Below are positions 8,116 to 18,458 of a stretch of DNA of 64,000 bases, piece by piece. Below the pieces are notes generated by a model that saw only the letters and a program-made list of their open reading frames with translations, was not told the origin of the DNA and did not search any database. This DNA is from Salipaludibacillus neizhouensis. Its GTDB lineage: Bacteria; Bacillota; Bacilli; Bacillales; Salisediminibacteriaceae. The position numbers and the translations under genes are program-made. Each line of letters begins with the position of its first letter. Positions within the stretch are counted from its first letter, which is position 1. The stretch covers positions 17,426 through 81,425 of the forward strand of contig NZ_KZ614147.1 in assembly GCF_002886185.1 (NCBI RefSeq), given 5' to 3'.

Positions 8116-8559
8116 CCACACACCTTTATTTAGAAGATATTTTTTGGTTGTGATACCTATTATCACTAAGCTAAGGCGAAAGTGATACGACATAACTGTC
8201 TATTTTTCACGCCCATTTAGTTCTGTTCTTAATGTTAATTCGGCAGCTATACTCCCGATTATAACTCGTATGTACACTTAATATTTTCCCCCATAATCCT
8301 TGACAATATGACTAATAAAACAAATCTGCAAAACGCCAATCACAATATTACCCAAAATTTTACAGTATTCATAATAGAAAAAGAAAATAGATTACATCTT
8401 ACTACACTATCTCTAATAGTCGAAGGAGACATTCATTGTTTCGCTTTGATATTTTGGGATAGTAGTGGTAATACCCTTTATAAAAGGGGGGATTTTTGAC
8501 GTGTTACTAATATTTGAATTAATGTAGATCGCAGTAAGGTCAGGAAATTAACGATAGTA
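8116..8559 (+). other. Gap with no supported gene
   Basis: No protein-like frame with a ribosome binding site, no RNA gene and no clear repeat was found here. Short open frames are present but look random in composition. Confidence 0.5.
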
Positions 8560-8622
8560 TTCATAATTGCCTTACACACAAAAAAAAGGCGCAATTCTTC
8601 TTACAGAATAGCACCTGATTGT
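8560..8622 (+). repeat. Dispersed hairpin repeat, copy R4
   Basis: TTACACACAAAAAAAAGGCG begins the copy, then CAATTCTTCTTACAGAATAG and CACCTGATTGTTAAAG; the hairpin arms GGCGCAATTCT and AGAATAGCACC are partly decayed. It lies directly beyond the 3' end of the group II intron. Confidence 0.65.
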
Positions 8623-8717
8623 TAAAGGTCATTGCAAAGCCTTATTGAAAAAAGCTACCCCGTTCTTCATACAGATAGGTAAGGGTTTGAAGTTATCGCT
8701 CCCTTTTCCCCCTGTTT

Positions 8718-8752
8718 GCACCGTATGTGCAACTTTCATTGCGTACGGGGCG
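8718..8752 (-). ncRNA. Group II intron domain V
   Basis: Minus-strand CGTACGCAATGAAAGTTGCA followed by CATACGG forms the 34-nt catalytic hairpin, with the GAAA-type tetraloop and paired CCGTA/TACGG ends. This is the most conserved part of group II ribozymes. Confidence 0.85.
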
Positions 8753-8850
8753 CCAACTAATCCAATTCATTCTTTCCTATGTTTAATGAAGCTTTTTGTG
8801 GTTCCAATCTTAGATTGCTTGAAGTTTGCATTGTCTACGAAGTTCGTTAA

Positions 8851-10622
8851 TCATTTCTTTTGTTTATGGTTCAGGTGTAACAACTGAAGTGTAGCTTTAA
8901 TTTTAAGCTTATCCTTTAAATGGACAAGTCGGTGAATAGGTTGATATAGCACGATTAGATTCGAAAACCGATCATCTTTTGTGAGATGATAAGGTTCTTT
9001 ATGATGACAATGCCAATCCGAAACACCAAGCTCCACCCTGTTACCGCACATCTGCCATTTTGGGCAATAAACTTACTAATGCGATTATCATTGTATTCAA
9101 TCGTTCGATTTGGAATAAAGTTTGTCATTACATGATGAAGTACGTTTTTCTGAATCATTTTTAGGTTTTGGTGTATCTTTGTTCTGCCAACGGCAGTAAA
9201 GTTACAGGTATCTTGCGAAAAACACAAATTCATTTTATGCCGTTGGGCATAGATGGGGACAAATACCATGTCCTGTATCTTATAGAATTGTGGTCCATAT
9301 CCTTTATAGCGTTTCTGTAACGTACTGGTCATATCCTTAAACTTGGCTTCTTTTCTAAGGTCTTTTAACCGATTATATAATGTCTTGCGAAGATGGAAGT
9401 TCAACTCGTTCAGATTATTTGTGATTTGGGTCGCCGCAGCGTAATAATTTTGTATACCCATTACCACGGTATTGAAATGCCAGACCGTTTCAGCACAAGG
9501 ATTCTTGTGAATGGACTTTATACAGTCCTTTATTTTGGTTTTGGCATTCGTTTTTGCTTTTTTCGACATATTGGAATGAGCTATATAGCCCTTTCTTGTT
9601 TTACCTTTCCTTACAACTCGGAATGTAAATCCAAGAAATTCTGACGAATTTTTCTTTAAGTTTATAACCCTAGACTTTTCTTCACTTGTCTCAAGATTTA
9701 ATCTTGTATAGAGAAAGTCCTTTATGGCGTAATTCATTCGAACAGCTTGAGAACGTGTACGACATAAGACCTTGAAATCATCCGCATAGCGGACGATATA
9801 ACATTCTTTTAGGTTTGATTTCTTCAATGCTTGTGTTTTACCTCCTGTATATTTGTATGGATAATGGCTTTTAAATGATTCCCACTGATTACTCACCCAC
9901 CAATCTAATTCGTTGAGCACAATATTGGATAAGAGAGGAGATAAGATGCCACCTTGCGGAGTTCCCTTCGTTGGAACTCCTTCTCCTTCAATCTCAGCCT
10001 TCAAGAGTTTTGATGTAATCGAGAGCACGGTCTTATCTTTTATGCCTAACGACCACATTTGTTTAAGTAATTTACTGTGGTTAACATTATCAAAGAAACC
10101 TTTAATATCTACATCTATACAGTGATAGAGTCCACTTAAATTTATGAGTGATTCCAATCTCGCTTTGGCGTGATGGGTGCTTCGATTCGGTCTAAAACCA
10201 TAACTGTGTTTATAGAATCTCGCTTCACAAATGGGCTCTAAAACTTGTAACATACACTGTTGAAGAATTCTATCCCAAATCGTTGGGATTCCTAAAGGTC
10301 TGGTTTTTCCATTCGCTTTAGGAATGAAAACCCGTCTGACTTTTTCTGGCTTGTACGATTGAAGCATGTTCTGAACTTTACCAATGACTTCTTCTACCGA
10401 CAAATGTTTGATATCCTCAATCGTCATTTTATTTGAACCTGCGGTTTTACTTCCAGTGTTTCTCTTGATATTTCGATAGGCAAGACGTATATTTTCATTC
10501 GAACGAATCACGTTCATTAAGTCATAGAAATTGTGACCATCGACACTTTGAGAGTAAAGATTATCTAAACAGTGTTGCATATTATAATACTCCGTGTGTC
10601 TCAGTTTCTTACGTTTCAACAA
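8851..10622 (-). pseudogene. ltrA: Group II intron reverse transcriptase/maturase, frameshifted before HNH
   Basis: This is the LtrA-type intron-encoded protein. The reverse transcriptase domain covers about residues 60-340, with FIPKANGKTRPLGIP, TPQGGILSPLLSN and the catalytic YADD (279-282). The maturase X domain follows at about 360-450. The HNH region starts as AQNGRCAVTGW and then leaves frame at 9033-9036. The next frame continues ELGVSDWHCHHKEPYHL and ends at 8851. Restoring one G after TGW would join them as in intact homologues. So the RT and splicing activity may survive while the endonuclease is lost, unless this is a base-call error. Confidence 0.9.
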
Positions 10623-11476
10623 GTCGGTAAACTCCCTTGGGAGTTGAACCTCTTTTAGTCTTACGAGAACCTTATTAATCGATAAAGAACTGCCTTACAT
10701 GGTTGAATGATTCTTCATTAGTCTAGTGGCTATCCCTCCATGTTGATTAGACATTTCATTGGTACTGTACCACCACTTTCACTGATATAAAGAAAAGTTA
10801 TATAATAGCTATTTTCACTATTATTTTCCCTTTCAACGCTTCTTAAGAAGTAAGTCCTCCACGAATTATATCTATTATGGAATGAACTTAGGTGCTTCCT
10901 GTAAGCCTGTTAGCGTTTATATGCCTGTAACATATCATGGATTTTCATAATTGCTAGTCTTACTCATCCACTGCTAACTTCACCCTTAGTGATATACACA
11001 TTTCTGTGTATTGCCAGTCTAGACCCGTATATTCAGAAGTTCGTCAGCTTAACCTTTACTTATAGGTTTCTTTGCATTCTCACCGTATTCATTCAACTCA
11101 AGCATCATGATTTACACCACTCCCGCGAGTAGGTTTTCGTCAGCCGGAACTGTTACGGTAAATTCTTATGCCTTTTCACCGAGCTTATAACACTATCAGT
11201 CTTACTAATTCAAGTGCTACTCGACTTAGAGAGAACCCTTCCGGGCGTTACCCCATCATTTGATTCTTCGATATAATCCTTCAATTCCATAAGGAATTGC
11301 CTAGCCTTTACCGAATTGATGTTACCATCATCCATTTAAACTAGAAACATTTCGCACAACAATCTGGCCCGTTTGCTGAACAAGAAAAATCCTACATATC
11401 AACTTTTTATCAAAATTTTAATGAATTATCGAACTTTATTTCAAAGCCGAAACAATCGGGCAATGAATAGAAAAAA

Positions 11477-11498
11477 CTGACCTGTACTCAGGTCAGTT
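11477..11498 (-). terminator. Terminator after the 57-aa gene
   Basis: Perfect stem ACTGACCTG/CAGGTCAGT (11477-11498); minus-strand T run at 11477-11471. It ends the transcript of thiC and the small gene at 11508-11681. Confidence 0.85.
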
Positions 11499-11507
11499 CT
11501 TTTACGT

Positions 11508-11681
11508 CTAGTAATATAAAACTTCCACTTTGTTACACTGAACACATTCTTTATATAACGGTCCATTCTTATACTCATGGTTACAGTTTTCTTGAATATC
11601 TTTTAAGCTTGACTCTAAAAAGGCCAGTTGCGTTTTCGATTGTTTAATTTCTTCTTCAATCTTTTCGACTTTCGCCTGCAT
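11508..11681 (-). CDS. Small coiled-coil protein with Cys/His end
   Basis: A 57-residue protein: MQAKVEKIEEEIKQSKTQLA starts a single amphipathic coiled coil (residues 1-30). A compact tail follows with CNH, CVQC and a final VEVLYY. The spacing C-x-H...C-x-x-C looks like a small zinc-binding knuckle. GGAGG lies 6 nt before the ATG at 11681. It lies 17 bp after thiC and before a strong terminator, so it is probably the last cistron of that operon. I believe similar short proteins occur in other Bacillaceae, but their function is unknown to me. Confidence 0.8.
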   Translation of the reverse strand: MQAKVEKIEEEIKQSKTQLAFLESSLKDIQENCNHEYKNGPLYKECVQCNKVEVLYY

Positions 11682-11698
11682 AACGAACCTCCTTCGTC

Positions 11699-13483
<1,785 letters not shown>

Positions 13484-13565
13484 CTAAATCTCTCCCTTTT
13501 TTAAAAAAATAGAGGACCAGACACAGACCACACCATGCGGAAAAGTTTATAAATATACATGAAAA

Positions 13566-13598
13566 AGCCGGGCCCATTATAAAATGGTGGACCCGGCT
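13566..13598 (-). terminator. Terminator of the TPP riboswitch
   Basis: Strong minus-strand stem AGCCGGGTCC...GGGCCCGGCT followed by TTTTTC, between aptamer and thiC. It is the expected attenuator of the riboswitch. Confidence 0.85.
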
Positions 13599-13637
13599 AA
13601 TATGCATGCAGAAGTTAATTCGCAATGATAGTAATTC

Positions 13638-13734
13638 TAACTTCCCTACGCTGGTATGATCCAGATCAGGTCCAAAGAGTCAGGAAACTTTATCGTGTTT
13701 CCTTCTCAGCCCAACTTATTGGGCTCCCCTAGTT
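13638..13734 (-). ncRNA. TPP riboswitch (THI element)
   Basis: Minus strand shows the canonical blocks: ACTAGGGGAGCCC, GGGCTGAGA, GACTCTTTGGACCTGATCTG, GATCATACCAGCGTAGGGAA. It controls thiC 155 nt downstream. The rest of the 13735-13936 stretch shows no gene. Confidence 0.97.
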
Positions 13735-13936
13735 ATTTCTATTCGATTACCCTCAGTATATAGAATTGTTCAGAAAAGTCAAACATAATTTAGGTTTATT
13801 CCCTGTTTCATCCAGTCATTAATTGAAAATACATGGCCTCTTTTATATGTACTTTGTTGTTTTATTAGTATGGGAGGTTGTTTGGAGGACTTACCGCTCA
13901 GCCTTGAAAACCGATAGTTTTATAAATTAACTTGAT

Positions 13937-13982
13937 AAAAAGGGCACTGGAAAAATAAACCTTCACTTTTCCAGTACCCTTC
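13937..13982 (-). terminator. Terminator after the YfhE-like gene
   Basis: Long stem AAGGG.ACTGGAAAA/TTTTCCAGT.CCCTT with T-rich flank on the minus strand (CCCTTTTTATC). Confidence 0.75.
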
Positions 13983-14015
13983 ATCATTCATGTATCTTTC
14001 AATCTAGTTAACCGA

Positions 14016-14135
14016 TTATTTACTGTTTCCGGATCGGGCAGCTTTCTCTGCCTTTTTAAAATCTCTACTATAATGAACTTCCTGGGCGGAACTTAGTCCA
14101 TTATTTCTTTTCGTTAACGTATGATGCAGTTCCAT
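14016..14135 (-). CDS. YfhE-like small protein
   Basis: A 39-residue basic protein beginning MELHHTLTKRNNGLSSAQEV and continuing HYSRDFKKAEKAARSGN. The core (S-x-x-QEV-x-Y-x-R-x-FKKA-x-x-AA) fits the YfhE family of short Bacillus proteins of unknown function as I know it. An AGGGG lies about 14 nt before the ATG at 14135, somewhat far for a Shine-Dalgarno. It has its own terminator (13937-13982). Confidence 0.65.
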   Translation of the reverse strand: MELHHTLTKRNNGLSSAQEVHYSRDFKKAEKAARSGNSK

Positions 14136-14260
14136 GATTCCATAACCCCTTTCAAATAGTGAGATAGTAATTCTTTTCCCACTCTGAAAAACAGATAAAC
14201 ATCAGACTTCACTAGAAATAGAACTATTCGCGTCGGCCACACTTATAAACCACCGAACAA

Positions 14261-15940
14261 TTATTTCTCATATTTAAATGCTGAGATTTGTGCTGTTAAT
14301 TGTTCTGCCATTTTAGAAAGATCAGTAGCCATATTATTCATTTCTTGCATCGCTGCACTTTGTTGTTCCATCGTAGCAGACAATTCTTCTGTACCAGCTG
14401 AAGATTGTTCCGTTACACTGGCAATGTTCTCTACATATTCCAAAGCACGGTTACTTCTTTCATTGATACTATTTGTAGAGGATGAAATCGCAACTATTCT
14501 TTCTGTTAATTGTTTAATATTGTCCGCAATATCAGTAAATGATTGACCGCTTCCCTCAATGACAGTCTCCCCTTGCTTTACTTCCGTAACAACTTCTTTC
14601 ATATCTATCGTTGCTTGCTTTGATTCATTTTGAACGGCTTGAATAATTTCTTTAATTTCTTGCGTTGAATTGGTAGTGTCTTCCGCCAGTTTTCTAACCT
14701 CATCTGCCACCACCGCAAAACCTTTTCCGTGTTCACCTGCTCGTGCTGCTTCTATTGCTGCATTAAGCGCCAATAAATTTGTTTGTGAAGAAAGATTCTC
14801 GATCGCTTGAACAATCTCGGTAATACTATCTGATTTTGCACCTAAGCCTTCGATTGTTCCTGCTGTAGCAATTACTTTTTCTCTGATACGCTTCATCTGA
14901 GAAATAGAGTCTTTCACTCTTTCTTCTCCCTTCTTAGAGGATAATTCCGTATCTTTGGATGCTTTTTCCATGACCTTTAATTCTTCATTCATGCTAGCCA
15001 TATCCGCGGATACTTGTTGAACAATATCTAATGTTTCTGCAGTATTCGTTGCTTGAGCACTTGCTCCCGACGCTATTTCTTGAGATGTCGCAGAAACTTG
15101 CTCACTTCCTTGTAACATTTCCTTTGAAGATGCAGACAATTCTTCACTAGAAGCAGAAACACTTTCAGAAATCTTTGAAGTCTGAATAATGAGGTTTCGG
15201 ATACTTTCTCTCATAACATTCATATCGTTCGTCAATTGGCCAATTTCATCTTTCGATTTAACTTCAAGAGGCTCGGTTGTTAAATCCCCGTTAGCGATTT
15301 GTGTACTAAAGGCTTGAATCTCTTTTATTGGTCGGGTAATTTTTCTACCAATATAAAGAGCAATCAGTATACCAACGATCACAGAAACAAGTGATACAAT
15401 AACCGAAACCCATAGAGAGACAGAAAATTGATTGGCTTGTTTTTGTTGTGCCGCTTGAACATCTTCTGCTGCAATTTCAATGATACGTGCAGTACTTGTT
15501 ACAATCTCTTCTTCAGCCGCTCCTAAAGTATCTAGATTTACTTCTTCACCTGCTTGCACGGTTGGGATGACATCATTAGAAAAAGCCTCGTCTACTACAG
15601 TAAATTGAGTGAGGATATTATCAAAAAGCTGTTGTTTCTCTTCCGTATTCATAAATTTTTCCAACTCATCGAAGTATCCTTCTTGATCACTCATTAATTG
15701 TTCATAAATACCAATGAATTCTTCGCCCCCGAGAAAAGTATACAGTAACAAGTATCGAGATTTATCTCTGGAGATGCTTCTTATTTCAGAGGAAAGGTAT
15801 TGTTCTGTATACGCCTCACTTACTTCCTCCGTCGTTCCTTGAATACTCGTTTGAAAATAACTAATAACCACCATACCAATGTAAAATAGCAATATTACCG
15901 CAAAAAAACCTAAAAACAATTTTGTCCCAATCTTCTTCAT
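14261..15940 (-). CDS. Methyl-accepting chemotaxis protein
   Basis: A 559-residue transmembrane chemoreceptor. TM1 spans about residues 8-28, then an extracellular helical sensor to about 172, TM2 about 174-197, a HAMP linker (about 198-250) and the long cytoplasmic coiled coil. The hairpin tip that contacts CheA/CheW is intact ([20 protein letters not shown], continuing [12 protein letters not shown]). The sensor is an acidic four-helix-bundle type; the ligand cannot be told. It is monocistronic, with no chemotaxis genes nearby, as is common for scattered receptors. Confidence 0.95.
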   Translation of the reverse strand: MKKIGTKLFLGFFAVILLFYIGMVVISYFQTSIQGTTEEVSEAYTEQYLSSEIRSISRDKSRYLLLYTFLGGEEFIGIYEQLMSDQEGYFDELEKFMNTEEKQQLFDNILTQFTVVDEAFSNDVIPTVQAGEEVNLDTLGAAEEEIVTSTARIIEIAAEDVQAAQQKQANQFSVSLWVSVIVSLVSVIVGILIALYIGRKITRPIKEIQAFSTQIANGDLTTEPLEVKSKDEIGQLTNDMNVMRESIRNLIIQTSKISESVSASSEELSASSKEMLQGSEQVSATSQEIASGASAQATNTAETLDIVQQVSADMASMNEELKVMEKASKDTELSSKKGEERVKDSISQMKRIREKVIATAGTIEGLGAKSDSITEIVQAIENLSSQTNLLALNAAIEAARAGEHGKGFAVVADEVRKLAEDTTNSTQEIKEIIQAVQNESKQATIDMKEVVTEVKQGETVIEGSGQSFTDIADNIKQLTERIVAISSSTNSINERSNRALEYVENIASVTEQSSAGTEELSATMEQQSAAMQEMNNMATDLSKMAEQLTAQISAFKYEK

Positions 15941-16066
15941 CGTGCATCCCCCATTAATTATCAGTCTATACTCTATATATCGACAGGATACGACAGATGA
16001 TAAAGCTTTTGTAATAAAAGTTTTTATTTTTTACAGTCCTATTTGATTTTAACTTCACTCAATTAC

Positions 16067-16111
16067 AAAAAACTAGATAACGGCTTTTACAAAGCCATCA
16101 CCTAGTTTTTT
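16067..16111 (-). terminator. Terminator after the SLC13 permease
   Basis: AAAAAACTAG...CTAGTTTTTT outer stem with an inner GGCTTT/AAAGCC hairpin, lying 89 bp after the stop of 16200-17975. It is symmetric, so it could act in both directions. Confidence 0.75.
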
Positions 16112-16199
16112 AATTAAAGTTATTTTCATAAACTTATCACTTTTATAGAGTTACTCAACGATTCGGACTCTAGGAAAATATTAATCATTCATATCAGAT

Positions 16200-17975
16200 C
16201 TATATAATCCAGACAAAATTAATAATAACTACTGTCACAATTAAATAGATGATATTAAGGGGAATACCTACTTTCAGATAATCAGAAAAACGATAGCCTC
16301 CAGGTCCATACACAATCAAGTTCGTTTGATAGCCGATAGGCGTCGAAAAGCTTGCTGATGCTGCTATGGCTATAGCCACGAAAAATGCCATAGGATCCAC
16401 TGCCAGCTGGTCTGCAATGGCAAGCGATATTGGAAACATTAATACTGCGGCAGCATTATTCGTTATAATCTCAGTAAACACAGTCGTTAGAAAGTAAACA
16501 GCGATAATCGCCCCTAAAACTCCTGCCCCTTCCGTAATCTGGACAAAATGATTAGCAAGTAAAGTAGCTGCTCCTGTTTCCTCTAGCGCAATTCCTATTC
16601 CTATCGCACACGCGATTAACAGCAAGACATCAAACTGAATATATTTTCGAGCGCCTTCAAAAGTGACAGTCTTCGTTAAAAAGAGGATCGTCACAGCCAA
16701 GACCGCAGCATTTAACATTGGTAAAATACTAAATGCTGCAAGAGATATCATTAAAAGCAATGTTATAACGGTAATAATAGATTTCTTAGGATTCACTATT
16801 TCTGGGTCTTCTATTGGTGAAACTAAATAAAAGTCTCCTGAGTTAGACCACCTATTGCTAAAATCCTTGTTAGCTAATAAAAGCAGTGTATCTCCCGCTT
16901 TTAATTTAATTTCTCCCACTTTGTTATTTATTCTTTCGTCGTTCCTGTGGACAGCCACAATACCGGCATCATAGTTACTGCGGAATTTACTTTCAATCGC
17001 GGTCTGTTGGATTAAAGATGACTGATGGGAAACGACTGCTTCTACTAACTTAGCACTTCCATTTTGCAGGTTTTCTAACTTCAAACTTGTTCCGGTCTCT
17101 ACTCTTAAGCCTTTTATATTTTGCAATTCAACAATTGTTGATAACAACCCTGTAAAAATTAATCGGTCATTCGCTTTTAGTTTCATAAATGACGGAACGG
17201 GAACAATGCGGTCTCCGTTTCTAATTACTTCAATCAGATATAGTCCTTCTAAATTCTTTAATCCCGCTTCTTCGATTGTCTTTCCACTTAGCGGGGAGTC
17301 TGTTTCGACTGATGCTTCAGATAAATATTCACGGGAACTTTCATCAAAAGACTCTTCCGAAGTTTTTCTATCAGGTAAAAGCTTATATCCTATCGTAGAC
17401 ATATATATAATCCCGATCAAACCCGCTGGCAGACTAACAATTGCGAGTTGAAACATGGAGAAACCTTCCATCCCGTGTTCTAACATGAACCCGTGAATAA
17501 CCAGATTCGTTGATGTACCAATTAACGTCAATGTTCCACCGAAAATTGTTGCATAGGAGAGTGGGATTAAAAATTTTGATGGTGAAATGTTTCGCTCTTT
17601 ACACCATTTTCGAACGACCGGTGTAAACATTACCACGATTGGTGTGTTATTTAAAAAGGCTGACAGAGCTGACATAGGAACCATCATTTGTATAAGCGAG
17701 GTTCGCTGATTTTTACCGGAACCTAACGATTTAGTTACAAGACTATTTAATACACCACTTTGTTTTACTGCTCCAGCAACAATAAACAGAAGTGCCACTG
17801 TCAGCATGCCTTCATTGGAAAATCCTCTTAATGCATCAGTTGGAGACAATACCCCACTCAACAATAAAACTGCCAATGCACAAAAGACAACAAAATCCGG
17901 CCTCGCTATTTCTTTCACAAGGCAAACTAACATCCCAATGATGACTACTAATACGAATCCTATTTCAAAAGACAT
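16200..17975 (-). CDS. SLC13 family permease with two TrkA-C domains
   Basis: A 591-residue membrane transporter of the divalent-anion/Na+ symporter (SLC13/ArsB-like) superfamily. The N-terminal half has the repeat motif FLNNTPIVVMF and GTSTNLVIHG. A cytoplasmic insert (about 205-370) contains two RCK_C/TrkA_C regulatory domains. The C-terminal half has the second repeat (ITNNAAAVLMFP ... PIGYQTNLIVYGPGGY). Proteins of this layout carry sulfate or other anions, but the substrate cannot be fixed from sequence. It is a single gene with its own terminator. A decayed copy of its 5' region lies upstream at 18225-18420. Confidence 0.9.
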   Translation of the reverse strand: MSFEIGFVLVVIIGMLVCLVKEIARPDFVVFCALAVLLLSGVLSPTDALRGFSNEGMLTVALLFIVAGAVKQSGVLNSLVTKSLGSGKNQRTSLIQMMVPMSALSAFLNNTPIVVMFTPVVRKWCKERNISPSKFLIPLSYATIFGGTLTLIGTSTNLVIHGFMLEHGMEGFSMFQLAIVSLPAGLIGIIYMSTIGYKLLPDRKTSEESFDESSREYLSEASVETDSPLSGKTIEEAGLKNLEGLYLIEVIRNGDRIVPVPSFMKLKANDRLIFTGLLSTIVELQNIKGLRVETGTSLKLENLQNGSAKLVEAVVSHQSSLIQQTAIESKFRSNYDAGIVAVHRNDERINNKVGEIKLKAGDTLLLLANKDFSNRWSNSGDFYLVSPIEDPEIVNPKKSIITVITLLLMISLAAFSILPMLNAAVLAVTILFLTKTVTFEGARKYIQFDVLLLIACAIGIGIALEETGAATLLANHFVQITEGAGVLGAIIAVYFLTTVFTEIITNNAAAVLMFPISLAIADQLAVDPMAFFVAIAIAASASFSTPIGYQTNLIVYGPGGYRFSDYLKVGIPLNIIYLIVTVVIINFVWII

Positions 17976-18118
17976 TATTCACCCACTCCACATTCTAATT
18001 CCGAGTAAACTCATTTGTTTTATTATATTAGGGTTTGGCTTAAAATGTCCATATATATTTTGGTTATTTATTGTGAAAAGTTAAATGGAAGTACATTTTA
18101 AAAGGCTATACATCAAAA

Positions 18119-18182
18119 AAAGTCCACCTTCCATAACGAATTCTTTTCTATATATGCTAGGTGGAGTCTTTCTGATACATTC
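18119..18182 (+). repeat. Copy of the SIMPL-gene leader block
   Basis: TCCACCTTCCATAACGAATT and the following bases to TATATATGCTAGGTGGAGT match 26308-26371 with few changes. At 26308 this block is the ribosome binding site and 5' leader of the SIMPL-protein gene (minus strand). Here no gene follows it. The ends AAAGTCCACCT and AGGTGGAGTCTTT also make an inverted pair. Confidence 0.65.
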
Positions 18183-18224
18183 ATTCATGACGATCGGTAT
18201 TTAATTAAATACACCAGAAATTTA

Positions 18225-18420
18225 ATAAGTGTGCCACAGTTCAACATGCCTTCATTGAATAACCGTCTAAACCCCCGGGTAACAAAGCAATTTAACATCC
18301 TAATGATTACAAATAATTCGAATCGAACTACAACAGACACTGCTCATCACTCAACATTTTAATTTCGAATAAACTAATGTCGGCGAAGGGTTTAAAATGT
18401 CCATATATATTTGAATAATT
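18225..18420 (+). repeat. Decayed duplicate of the SLC13 gene 5' region
   Basis: Three ordered blocks match 17790-18070: CATGCCTTCATTG (18238 vs 17806), AACATCC.AATGAT (18294 vs 17929) and TTTAAAATGTCCATATATAT (18391 vs about 18034). The matched parts cover codons at the start of the SLC13 frame, its start region and its promoter. Spacers are shortened and many bases differ, so this is an old, partial tandem duplication. It occupies most of the gap 17976-18458. Confidence 0.7.
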
Positions 18421-18458
18421 TTTTATGCTACACTGAAAAATAAACTTAGGAGAATACA

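Larger units (their letters stand above)
8669..11357 (-). mobile_element. Group II intron (about 2.69 kb)
   Basis: A retroelement with both RNA ends visible on the minus strand. The 5' end is GTGCGAAATG (from 11357), followed by about 730 nt of structured RNA before the maturase frame. The 3' end has domain V (8752-8718) and a domain VI-like hairpin ACAG...CTGT with a candidate branch-point A in CCCTTACC, ending in AT at about 8669. The 5' exon side is GGGCCAGATTGTT and the 3' side GAAGAACGGGG. IBS1 would be ATTGTT; AGCAAT near 10950-10955 could be its EBS1 with one G-U pair (weak). An HNH-bearing maturase fits lineages that insert in DNA by retrohoming. Confidence 0.9.

Noticed and set aside
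8308..8499. 63-codon open frame on the plus strand
   Set aside because: No ribosome binding site, random-looking composition, and it lies in a gap next to repeats.
2221..8622. CRISPR array
   Set aside because: The repeated units are far apart, differ from each other, contain a hairpin and have no regular spacers. No cas genes are present; TnpB is transposon-borne.
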